DNA of 5,560 bases from Sulfurimonas sp. (lineage in GTDB: Bacteria > Campylobacterota > Campylobacteria > Campylobacterales > Sulfurimonadaceae). The position numbers were made by a program, and so were the translations under genes. The notes under the pieces were generated by a model that saw only the letters and a program-made list of their open reading frames with translations, ran no database searches and was not told the origin of the DNA. This document shows positions 1-5,473 of this stretch, one piece after another; within the stretch, counting starts at the first letter, position 1, and each line of letters begins with the position of its first letter. The DNA is taken from contig JALWON010000187.1 of assembly GCA_027083475.1 (NCBI GenBank), forward strand, positions 1 to 5,560. The letters are read 5' to 3'.

Positions 1-111
1 CTCTAAAACCTTCGCAGATTGAAGATAAAACTGTGAGTGATTCCCACTACTGAGCTTAAAATGCCCCTCTAAAAGAGCATCTGCATCCATGTAAATTTTT
101 TTAATATCCAC
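1..111 (-). CDS. pyrE: Orotate phosphoribosyltransferase, N-terminal 37 codons (runs off left edge)
   Basis: This is the start of the enzyme that joins orotate to PRPP to make OMP in cytoplasmic pyrimidine synthesis. The minus strand reads V(M)DIKKIYMDADALLEGHF followed by KLSSGNHSQFYLQSAKVLE. The LLEGHF-LSSG-HS-QFYLQ-AKVLE pattern is characteristic of the N-terminus of the epsilonproteobacterial PyrE group. I chose a GTG start at 111-109, four bases after the frr stop, because it keeps the DIKKIY segment that such proteins normally have. A later in-frame ATG at 90-88 would remove it. No good Shine-Dalgarno precedes the GTG, so translation is probably coupled to frr. The PRPP-binding and catalytic parts lie outside the window, so integrity cannot be judged. 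It is third in the operon secG-frr-pyrE, an order also known from Campylobacter. Confidence 0.88.
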   Translation of the reverse strand, partial: MDIKKIYMDADALLEGHFKLSSGNHSQFYLQSAKVLE

Positions 112-115
112 AGGA

Positions 116-673
116 TTACACTTTTAAGATTTCAGCTTCTTTCTCTTTTAAGATGCTGTCTGTATTGGCAATAAATTTATCAGTAAGTTTTTGAATCTTA
201 TCTTGAGCGGCTTTGGACTCATCTGTCGTGATTTCTTTCTCTTTTTCAAGTTTTTTGATTTTATCATTTGCATCACGTCTATCATTTCTAATGGAGACTT
301 TTGCTTTCTCTCCCATACCTTTCATCTGTTTGACAGACTCTTGACGTTGTTCTACTGTCATTGGAGGGAAGAAAAGTTTGATTTGGTCGCCATCATTGTT
401 TGGATTGACTCCAATATTAGCTGCTTGGATAGCACTCTCTATATCTGAAAGAAGATTTTTTTCCCAAGGATTTACGACGATTGTCGTTGCATCTGTTGCT
501 AAAACAGACCCAACTTGGTCAAGTGGTGTTGCTGTCCCATAGTAATCAATTTTTACATTGTCTAAAACACTTGTTGTTACTTTCCCTGTACGGAGTGTTT
601 TAAAGTCTCTTTGCATATGTTCTATGCTTTTTTGCATTTTTGATTCACAGTTACTGTAAATTTCGTCTAACAT
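116..673 (-). CDS. frr: Ribosome recycling factor
   Basis: RRF works with EF-G and IF3 to split the post-termination ribosome in the cytoplasm. The 185-residue product has the standard length. Visible landmarks, in order, are LRTGKV at 27-32 (usually RTGR in others), the DYYGTATPL segment at 43-51, NPWEK at 68-72, GDQIKLFFPPMT at 95-106, and the basic helix IRNDRRDANDK at 128-138, including the conserved R132-R133. The lysine/glutamate-rich third helix of domain I fills the C-terminus. The ATG at 673 shares one base with the secG stop (TAATG), and GAGGG about eight bases upstream, inside the secG tail, is a plausible ribosome binding site. Translation is therefore probably coupled to secG, and pyrE follows after four bases. 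Nothing is missing or broken. Confidence 0.97.
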   Translation of the reverse strand: MLDEIYSNCESKMQKSIEHMQRDFKTLRTGKVTTSVLDNVKIDYYGTATPLDQVGSVLATDATTIVVNPWEKNLLSDIESAIQAANIGVNPNNDGDQIKLFFPPMTVEQRQESVKQMKGMGEKAKVSIRNDRRDANDKIKKLEKEKEITTDESKAAQDKIQKLTDKFIANTDSILKEKEAEILKV

Positions 674-1005
674 TATTTGCCCTCTTTTTTTGGAGTTGGT
701 GCAGGTGTTGTTGGGAGGGCAGCAGGTGCTGCAACATCATTTTTTTCAACAAGTTTATCAACAACAGAAGCCTGTTTGTTTTGCGAGTACATATACCCTA
801 AAGCAATGGTGTTTACTACAAATAAAAAACCGATTGTAAATGTCGTTTTTGCTAAAAAGCTTGCGGGACCTTTTGCCCCAAAAACAGACTCATTTGAGCC
901 ACTGTAAGCTCCAAGACCGATGCTTGAGCTTTTTTGAAGAAGTACGGCAATTACTAAAATAATTACAAGTACAATTTGGATAATAAGTAAAAGACTAGTC
1001 GTCAT
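673..1005 (-). CDS. secG: Preprotein translocase subunit SecG
   Basis: SecG is the small accessory subunit of the SecYEG channel in the inner membrane. The 110-residue protein has two hydrophobic segments, about residues 4-23 and 54-73. They are joined by the diagnostic cytoplasmic loop QKSSSIGLGAYSGSNESVFG (24-43), followed by AKGPASFLAKTT. The C-terminus is a low-complexity Ala/Pro/Thr tail ending PTPKKEGK. Such tails are common in SecG and vary in length. The ATG at 1005 is preceded by AGGA (1016-1013 on this strand) at good spacing. It is the first gene of the minus-strand operon with frr and pyrE, and a promoter is proposed 28 bases upstream of its start. Confidence 0.95.
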   Translation of the reverse strand: MTTSLLLIIQIVLVIILVIAVLLQKSSSIGLGAYSGSNESVFGAKGPASFLAKTTFTIGFLFVVNTIALGYMYSQNKQASVVDKLVEKNDVAAPAALPTTPAPTPKKEGK

Positions 1006-1032
1006 GTGTATTTCCTAAGTTTAATTGGGCGA

Positions 1033-1038
1033 ATTATA
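1033..1038 (-). promoter_or_regulatory. -10 element for secG-frr-pyrE
   Basis: Read on the minus strand, a run of T is followed by GATATAATTCGCCC, with a perfect TATAAT at 1038-1033. The secG ATG lies 27 bases after it. No good -35 is seen at the usual distance. This fits sigma-70 promoters of Campylobacterota, which rely on an extended or T-rich upstream region. The assignment is by pattern only. Confidence 0.6.
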
Positions 1039-1063
1039 TCAAAAAAAACTTAACAAAATAAGG

Positions 1064-1069
1064 TATAAT
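1064..1069 (+). promoter_or_regulatory. -10 element for the znuACB-bioC operon
   Basis: A perfect TATAAT lies 33 bases before the znuA ATG and 25 bp away from the divergent -10 for secG. The region 17 bp upstream is A-rich and has no consensus -35, as is usual in this phylum. A strong ribosome binding site, AGGGGAG (1091-1097), follows at five bases from the ATG. A zinc-responsive repressor site would be expected here, but no known Zur or Fur consensus could be recognised. Confidence 0.55.
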
Positions 1070-1102
1070 GCTAAACTTAATTTATAAAGTAGGGGAGATA
1101 CC

Positions 1103-1984
1103 ATGAATAATAGTATAAAAATAGTCCTTTTTTTTCTTCTTTTGACAATCTTGAACACAGGATGTGCAAAAGAAAAAAAAGAGACTCGCCCTATTGTGAG
1201 TGTGACTACATTTCCCCTCTATGACATTACAAGACAGATTGCAGGTGATACACTCAAAATTGTCAATATCTTGCCCTTTGGTGTAGAACCCCATGAGTAT
1301 GAACCCACACCAAAAATTGTTGCAAACATAGAAAAGAGTGCTTTGATTTTATATAGTGGAGCAGGACTTGAACCATGGACAGCAGGGTTTCATTTTAAGC
1401 AAAGAGCTGTGAATATGAGTCAATATGTTTCACTTCACACTTTTGAAAATACGCGAACTATTGACCCTCATTATTGGCTTGATTTTCAAAATATGCAAAA
1501 GGCAGTAGCGGTTATTACCCAAGAACTCGTGAAGATTGCTCCAAAAAATAAGTCTCTGTATAGGCAAAATGAAAAAGCCTATTTGCTTATGCTTGAAAAG
1601 CTCGATGAGAAATTTCAAACAGGGTTAGCAGATTGTAAGCGTGATACGATTATTGTCAATCATAATGCCTTTAGTTATTTGGCAAAAAAGTATGGGTTTC
1701 ATGTTGCTTCTTTGAGTGGTTTATCTCCTGAGGCAGAGCCCAATGCAAAAAATATCATTCGCTTAATGCAGACAATTAAAGAGCATAATGTTTCTACCGT
1801 ATTTTTTGAAGATTTTGCGAGCGATAAGGCAATCAAAGGTGTCGCAAATGCAACACAAACTGCAGTAGATGTTTTAAAACCATTGGGTAATATTACAGCA
1901 GATGAAGCAAAAGAAAATTTAACATATGAAGCGATGATGCAAATCAATCTGCAAAAACTCTCTAAGGCACTCTCTTGTCATTAA
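1103..1984 (+). CDS. znuA: Zinc-type metal ABC transporter substrate-binding lipoprotein
   Basis: This is a cluster A-I metal-binding protein that would capture Zn(II), or possibly Mn(II), in the periplasm and pass it to the membrane permease. The 293-residue precursor has a hydrophobic signal (5-17) and a lipobox LNTGC with the acylated cysteine at 21, so it is a lipoprotein. Expected metal ligands are H64 in GVEPHEYEP, H123 in IDPHYWLD and H187 in VNHNAFSYLAKKYG. Three histidines favour zinc over manganese. The segment where an acidic fourth ligand is often found reads VLKPLGNIT (257-265) and has none. There is no His-rich loop of the kind seen in some ZnuA proteins. The C-terminal TYEAMMQINLQKLSKAL matches the family end. 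The start ATG follows AGGGGAG. It is first in the operon and its end overlaps znuC by ten bases. Metal choice is inferred. Confidence 0.87.
   Translation: MNNSIKIVLFFLLLTILNTGCAKEKKETRPIVSVTTFPLYDITRQIAGDTLKIVNILPFGVEPHEYEPTPKIVANIEKSALILYSGAGLEPWTAGFHFKQRAVNMSQYVSLHTFENTRTIDPHYWLDFQNMQKAVAVITQELVKIAPKNKSLYRQNEKAYLLMLEKLDEKFQTGLADCKRDTIIVNHNAFSYLAKKYGFHVASLSGLSPEAEPNAKNIIRLMQTIKEHNVSTVFFEDFASDKAIKGVANATQTAVDVLKPLGNITADEAKENLTYEAMMQINLQKLSKALSCH
1964..1977 (+). promoter_or_regulatory. Ribosome binding site and TTG start of znuC
   Basis: AAGG at 1964-1967 stands seven bases before TTG at 1975-1977. The later in-frame GTG codons at 1993 and 2008 have no comparable purine-rich site. The TTG start places the ATPase start inside the last codons of znuA, which suggests translational coupling. 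Confidence 0.6.
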
Positions 1985-2748
1985 GCTTTAAAGTGCCTAT
2001 TTTTGATGTGAAAAATATCAATTTTAGTGCGGCTTCACAACATATTCTGTCAAATGTTTCATTAGAAATTTTTAATGGAGAGTATATCGCCATTATTGGA
2101 CCAAACGGCGGGGGAAAAACAACACTTGCACGCATATTGCTTGGACTCACACAACCGACAAGTGGGGAAGTCAAGCTTTATGGAAAAAAACTGAAAGCTT
2201 TTAAAAATTGGGAGAAAATAGGCTATGTCCCACAACGGGCATCGCATGTGGATGAAAATTTTCCTGCAACTGTAGAAGACATAGTGAAGATGGGTGTGAC
2301 CTCTAAACATAGTTTTTTTTCCATTTTGAGCAAAGAGGAGAAGCAACGCATAGAAGAGAGTATGCTTAAGATGGATGTTCTAGATTTAAAAGAGAAGATG
2401 GTTGGAAAACTCTCTGGTGGACAGCGCCAACGTGCTATGATAGCTCGAGCACTCGCTTCTAAACCAGAGATTCTGATTTTGGATGAGCCAAATACTGGTG
2501 TAGATATGGTATCGCAAAAGCGTTTTTATGCACTTTTGCGAAAACTCAACAAAGAAGAAAATATTACTATTTTATTTATAACACATGATGTGGGTGTGAT
2601 AGCAGATGACATTAGTAGGCTTTTTACTGTCAATCAAAAAATTACCATTTGTAACTCTCCAAAAGAGACACTTAGTTGTGATGAAATGTCAGCACTCTAT
2701 GGTATAGAAACGCACTCTATTCATCAGCATAAGCACCATGAGCATTAG
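1975..2748 (+). CDS. znuC: Zinc-type metal ABC transporter ATP-binding protein with His-rich C-terminus
   Basis: This cytoplasmic ATPase powers metal import through the adjacent permease. The ABC landmarks are complete: Walker A GPNGGGKTT (42-50), Q-loop VPQ with Q87, signature LSGGQRQR (146-153), Walker B ILILDEP (166-172) with the catalytic glutamate at 171, D-loop NTGVD (173-177) and switch H204 in ITHD. The length of 257 residues is normal for ZnuC/MntB-type ATPases. The last eleven residues, HSIHQHKHHEH, contain six histidines and could bind metal, an unusual feature discussed as a finding. The start is a TTG overlapping the end of znuA. The stop overlaps the AGGA ribosome binding site of znuB, eight bases before its ATG. 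Assignment as zinc rather than manganese follows from the neighbouring binding protein and permease. Confidence 0.9.
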   Translation: MSLSFKVPIFDVKNINFSAASQHILSNVSLEIFNGEYIAIIGPNGGGKTTLARILLGLTQPTSGEVKLYGKKLKAFKNWEKIGYVPQRASHVDENFPATVEDIVKMGVTSKHSFFSILSKEEKQRIEESMLKMDVLDLKEKMVGKLSGGQRQRAMIARALASKPEILILDEPNTGVDMVSQKRFYALLRKLNKEENITILFITHDVGVIADDISRLFTVNQKITICNSPKETLSCDEMSALYGIETHSIHQHKHHEH

Positions 2749-2756
2749 GAAAAAGT

Positions 2757-3554
2757 ATGTTTGAGATGTTTGAATACGATTTTATGCAAAGAGCTTTTTT
2801 AGCAGGTGTCCTTATTGCAACACTCGCTTCAATTAGTGGTACTTTTATTGTGCTCAAACGCTACTCCATGATGAGTGAAACATTGGCACACTCTGCTTTA
2901 GTAGGTGTTGCTGTTGGTTTGGTTGCAGGATTTAATCCTTTATGGATGGCTGTTGTTGTTGCTGTTTTATCAGCATGGATGATAGAGTATTTACGCAGTA
3001 CATTTGCACTCTACTCAGATGCTATTTTATCAATTTTGCTCTCTGGGTCTTTAGCCGTGGCTATTATCATTGTTTCTCTTGGGGGTGCTTTTAATAACTC
3101 GCTGTTTTCTTATCTATTTGGCTCCATTCTCTCAGTTAGTCAAGCAGATATTCTTACAATTGTGGGTTTTGGTTCTGTCGCTTTACTTTTATTGCTTCTG
3201 TTTTCAAAGGAACTCTATTTTATAGCTTATGATGAAGAAGTAGCAAAAACAAGTGGCATCAAAGTGACATTGTTGAATTATCTGCTTGTGAGTGTTGTTG
3301 CTATTATTATCGCCCTCTCTATTCGTGTTGTAGGCTCTTTACTGATTGGGGCTTTAATGGTCATTCCGACTGTAGCAGCCTTGCAATTTAGAGTCGGTTT
3401 TTTAAAAACTGTACTTATCTCACTTTTTATCGCACTTGGGAGTGTTATCGTTGGAATGACACTCTCTTATTATTACTCTTTGCCTTCTGGTGCAACGATT
3501 GTTTTGTGTGTTATCGCGATTTTTATTCTCTCTTTGAGTCTCAATAAAAGATGA
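2757..3554 (+). CDS. znuB: Zinc-type metal ABC transporter permease (ABC-3 family)
   Basis: This inner-membrane channel subunit belongs to the ZnuB/MntC/TroC family. Its 265 residues are almost wholly hydrophobic, with about seven or eight membrane segments. Family marks include RYSMMSETLAHSALVGVAVG at 35-54. The ETLAHS part resembles the DTLSHA of ZnuB more than the DAISHA of manganese permeases. Others are YLFGSILSVS (119-128), the cytoplasmic coupling segment DEEVAKTSGIKV (159-170) that would touch the ATPase, and VVGSLLIGALMVIPTVAA (191-208). AGGA at 2747-2750, overlapping the znuC stop, serves as the ribosome binding site. The TGA stop overlaps the bioC ATG (ATGA). A functional importer would be a homodimer of this protein with a ZnuC dimer. 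Confidence 0.9.
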   Translation: MFEMFEYDFMQRAFLAGVLIATLASISGTFIVLKRYSMMSETLAHSALVGVAVGLVAGFNPLWMAVVVAVLSAWMIEYLRSTFALYSDAILSILLSGSLAVAIIIVSLGGAFNNSLFSYLFGSILSVSQADILTIVGFGSVALLLLLLFSKELYFIAYDEEVAKTSGIKVTLLNYLLVSVVAIIIALSIRVVGSLLIGALMVIPTVAALQFRVGFLKTVLISLFIALGSVIVGMTLSYYYSLPSGATIVLCVIAIFILSLSLNKR

Positions 3555-4243
3555 AAATTAGTTCAGAATTTTCAAAGCATGCTTTGAGTTATGAATCACT
3601 CAATTCTATTCAAACAGAGGTTGTTCAAAAACTCCTTTCATCTGTTAGAAGCAAACCGCAACATATTTTAGATTTAGGCTGTGGCAGTGGAGCAATTTGT
3701 AAAAGTATTGATTGGAAGTATGAAAAATTTACAGGTATTGATTTTGCAAAAGGTATGCTAGAACTCCATCCAAAGTCTGAAAATATAGAAGCGATTTATG
3801 GTGACTTTAATGATAAAACACTTTTTGAACACCTCCAGACACAGCAGTATGATTATATTTTTTCTGCATCAGCACTCCAGTGGGCACAGGATTTACAAAG
3901 TGTTTTTCAAGGTATTCATACTTTAAATGCTCCAGTAGCACTTGCTATTTTTACAGCAAATACTTTTAAAACATTAAATGCTACAGCATCTTTACAACCC
4001 TTATTACAATCATCTAAAGCAATTCAAAAACTACAAGAAAAATATTTTGATGCTGATTTTGAAGTACTACAATATAATATGGAATTTTCTAGTGTACGAG
4101 AAATGTTTCAGTATATTAAACGCAGTGGAGTAAGTGGCTCGCGTAAAGTTTTGAGCTTTAAAGAGACAAAGCAATTGATGCGGGCATATCCACTCTCTTA
4201 TTTAGAGTTTGAAGTTGCGTTTATTACATCTCGTGTAAAATAA
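3551..4243 (+). CDS. bioC: Malonyl-ACP O-methyltransferase (BioC-like)
   Basis: BioC uses S-adenosylmethionine to methylate malonyl-ACP so that the fatty-acid machinery can build pimeloyl-ACP methyl ester for biotin. The 230-residue cytoplasmic protein has the BioC N-terminal signature FSKHALSYESLNSIQTEVV (7-25), SAM motif I DLGCGSG (41-47), acidic D64 in TGIDFAKGML, and GDF at 84-86. It also has the BioC-typical SALQWAQDL (107-115), then IKRSGVSGSRK, and near the end YPLSYLEFEVAFIT. General class I methyltransferases lack the last three. The ATG overlaps the znuB stop (ATGA), so expression is tied to the transporter. No other biotin gene is in the window, and the partner esterase (BioG, BioH or BioV type) must be elsewhere. 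A different small-molecule methyltransferase is possible but less likely. Confidence 0.82.
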   Translation: MKISSEFSKHALSYESLNSIQTEVVQKLLSSVRSKPQHILDLGCGSGAICKSIDWKYEKFTGIDFAKGMLELHPKSENIEAIYGDFNDKTLFEHLQTQQYDYIFSASALQWAQDLQSVFQGIHTLNAPVALAIFTANTFKTLNATASLQPLLQSSKAIQKLQEKYFDADFEVLQYNMEFSSVREMFQYIKRSGVSGSRKVLSFKETKQLMRAYPLSYLEFEVAFITSRVK

Positions 4244-4631
4244 TCTCTTTTTCGAGTGTATAGAGTTCGTAACGAATAGATTTAAAATTCTCACTTAACT
4301 CTGTCTCTTGGAGTTTAAAAATCTCTTCTAAAACACGTGAAGATTCTTGTGCTCGTTTGAAGTTTGCCACCAGAATGCCTTCAATGCTACTGCGTGTTTG
4401 TTCGCTTTTCGTAGAAGGGCGTAAAACATCGTTGATACTATCTCTTTGTGCAAGGAGTTCTTTATATGTATCTATAGTTGCTTTATGTCTGAGTGTTTTG
4501 AGTTTTAAGGCAAGGGGTTTATTGCTATCACGGTAGCGTAAAATGTCTTCAACGACACGTATTCCTTCTTTGAGGCGATTGATGTTTGCATCAATCACCC
4601 GTAAGAGTTCAGAAGGAATCTCCTTAGTCAT
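4224..4631 (-). CDS. thiD2: Stand-alone ThiD2-type hydroxymethylpyrimidine-phosphate kinase
   Basis: The 135-residue protein matches the ThiD2 domain, which in other bacteria is often fused to the N-terminus of thiamine-phosphate synthase ThiE and phosphorylates HMP-P to HMP-PP. It is often labelled thiamine-phosphate pyrophosphorylase, although no ThiE barrel is present. Landmarks are IDANINRLKEGIRVVEDILRY (residues 13-33), LKTLRHK (44-50), the conserved LLAQRDSINDV (59-69), LVANFKRAQESSRVLEEIFKL (87-107) and IRYELYTLEK (119-128). The first and fourth of these resemble each other, so the fold looks like a duplicated helical unit. I chose ATG at 4631, which overlaps the end of the BI-1 gene by eight bases. 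A TTG at 4649 would only add VFLVV-like residues. The ribosome binding site is weak, suggesting coupling. Its 3' end overlaps the bioC 3' end by 20 bases in the opposite direction. Confidence 0.83.
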   Translation of the reverse strand: MTKEIPSELLRVIDANINRLKEGIRVVEDILRYRDSNKPLALKLKTLRHKATIDTYKELLAQRDSINDVLRPSTKSEQTRSSIEGILVANFKRAQESSRVLEEIFKLQETELSENFKSIRYELYTLEKEIILHEM

Positions 4632-5322
4632 CACTACCAAAAATACCAAAAAGTTGGAGTAGAGCTGTAAAAATATTTAAAAAGTCTAAATAAAGAGCAA
4701 TAGCTCCATCAATAGGTGTTTGGTAAGCCCCTCTGATAATATTTTGTGTATCAAAGATAACCATTATACTAAAAAGAAGTACAATAGCTCCAGAAATAAT
4801 GATTTGAAACATTGGATTGCCAAGGAAAATGTTTAAAATCGAAAAACCAATAATAACAAACATAGCTATCATCAGCGGTTTCCCATAACTTGTAAAATCT
4901 TTTGTCGTTTTAATAGCATAAAAACTCATTGCACCAAATACGACAGAAGTCATAGTAAAAGCATTTCCTATAATAACACCCCCACCATTCATGCCAAGTG
5001 TATAGGCTAACAAAGGTGCTAAAGTAATACCTGTCATAAAGACAAAAGCAAACATTACTAAAAGATTAATCCCTGGTTTGTTCTTAACAAACTGTAAGCC
5101 AATCAAAAGCCCAATTTCTAAAAAGAAAAGCGGCCACATCATCGATTGAATAGCTCCTGCTAAAGGAACACCTACATAAGCACCAACTGCACCTGCCATC
5201 ATCGAAGCGGCAAATAATTTATATGTCTCTTTTACAAAAGAGATAATTTGTGAATCATCACGACTCTGTGTTTGGTATGCAGAAAAGTTTCCTCTTGCAT
5301 AATCGCGGTCATATAGTCCCAT
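4624..5322 (-). CDS. Bax inhibitor-1/YccA family integral membrane protein
   Basis: This is a 232-residue inner-membrane protein of the BI-1 (TMBIM) family. Relatives include E. coli YccA, which modulates FtsH, and B. subtilis YetJ, a pH-sensitive calcium leak channel. After a polar N-terminus (1-28) come about seven hydrophobic segments, near 36-56, 62-79, 86-109, 115-137, 148-168, 172-190 and 207-228. Family marks are MTGITLAPLLAY (96-107), FDTQNIIRG (190-198) and ALYLDFLNIFTALLQLFG (209-226). D191 and D213 correspond by position to the paired aspartates of the YetJ sensor. The ATG at 5322 follows AAAGGA, a good ribosome binding site. It is the first gene of a two-gene minus-strand unit with thiD2. 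The exact role in this organism is unknown, and channel or protease-modulator are both possible. Confidence 0.9.
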   Translation of the reverse strand: MGLYDRDYARGNFSAYQTQSRDDSQIISFVKETYKLFAASMMAGAVGAYVGVPLAGAIQSMMWPLFFLEIGLLIGLQFVKNKPGINLLVMFAFVFMTGITLAPLLAYTLGMNGGGVIIGNAFTMTSVVFGAMSFYAIKTTKDFTSYGKPLMIAMFVIIGFSILNIFLGNPMFQIIISGAIVLLFSIMVIFDTQNIIRGAYQTPIDGAIALYLDFLNIFTALLQLFGIFGSDD

Positions 5323-5359
5323 AGTCTTTCCTTTGTATATGAATTAATGTATTTGGTAT

Positions 5360-5388
5360 GATATACGGAAAGAGTTAACGCAAAGCAA
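5360..5388 (-). promoter_or_regulatory. Candidate sigma-70 promoter for BI-1 gene and thiD2
   Basis: On the minus strand TTGCTT (5388-5383) and TATATC (5365-5360) are separated by 17 bases. They stand 37 bases before the BI-1 ATG, leaving room for a short leader and the AAAGGA ribosome binding site. Both hexamers are imperfect but the spacing is ideal. This is a pattern-based proposal. Confidence 0.42.
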
Positions 5389-5461
5389 CTTGTAAAAAAA
5401 GAAATCGAAAAATTCTTCCAGCACATTAATAAGATTAAGCAATTTCTAAGCAACACTTCTC

Positions 5462-5467
5462 TATAAT
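5462..5467 (+). promoter_or_regulatory. -10 element of the presumed rRNA operon promoter
   Basis: A perfect TATAAT followed by TCCCATCC lies about 80 bases before a boxA-like element. The expected -35 position (5439-5444, GCAATT) is poor, as is common in this phylum. Two TAAGCAA copies spaced exactly 11 bp apart (5436-5442 and 5447-5453) cover the -35 area. The role follows from the leader downstream. Confidence 0.55.
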
Positions 5468-5473
5468 TCCCAT

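Larger units (their letters stand above)
1016..1079. repeat. Inverted repeat TAAGTTTA/TAAACTTA bracketing both divergent promoters
   Basis: TAAGTTTA at 1016-1023 and its exact reverse complement TAAACTTA at 1072-1079 flank the two opposing -10 boxes almost symmetrically. A third partial copy (AAACTTAA) lies at 1046-1053, between them. Sites like these could bind a dimeric regulator, but the DNA is AT-rich and an 8-bp match can arise by chance. No regulator is assigned. Confidence 0.35.

Noticed and set aside
677..907. Plus-strand 76-codon frame opposite secG
   Set aside because: It mirrors the Ala/Pro tail and membrane segments of SecG and has no ribosome binding site or family match.
673..1005. 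Ala/Pro/Thr tail of SecG as a new domain
   Set aside because: Low-complexity Ala/Pro tails are normal for SecG proteins and vary freely in length.
1082..1294. A 70-codon minus-strand frame opposite the start of znuA
   Set aside because: It is Lys- and Phe-run-rich, antisense to the ZnuA signal peptide, and covers the znuA ribosome binding site. It is a shadow frame.
4266..4276. Palindrome TTCGTAACGAA near the bioC 3' end, considered as a terminator
   Set aside because: The stem is only five base pairs with a one-base centre, there is no T-run, and it lies inside the thiD2 coding region.
5357..5362. Plus-strand TATGAT considered as an upstream second rRNA promoter
   Set aside because: It overlaps the better minus-strand BI-1 promoter and has only TTTGTA at a 19-base spacing, so support is too weak.
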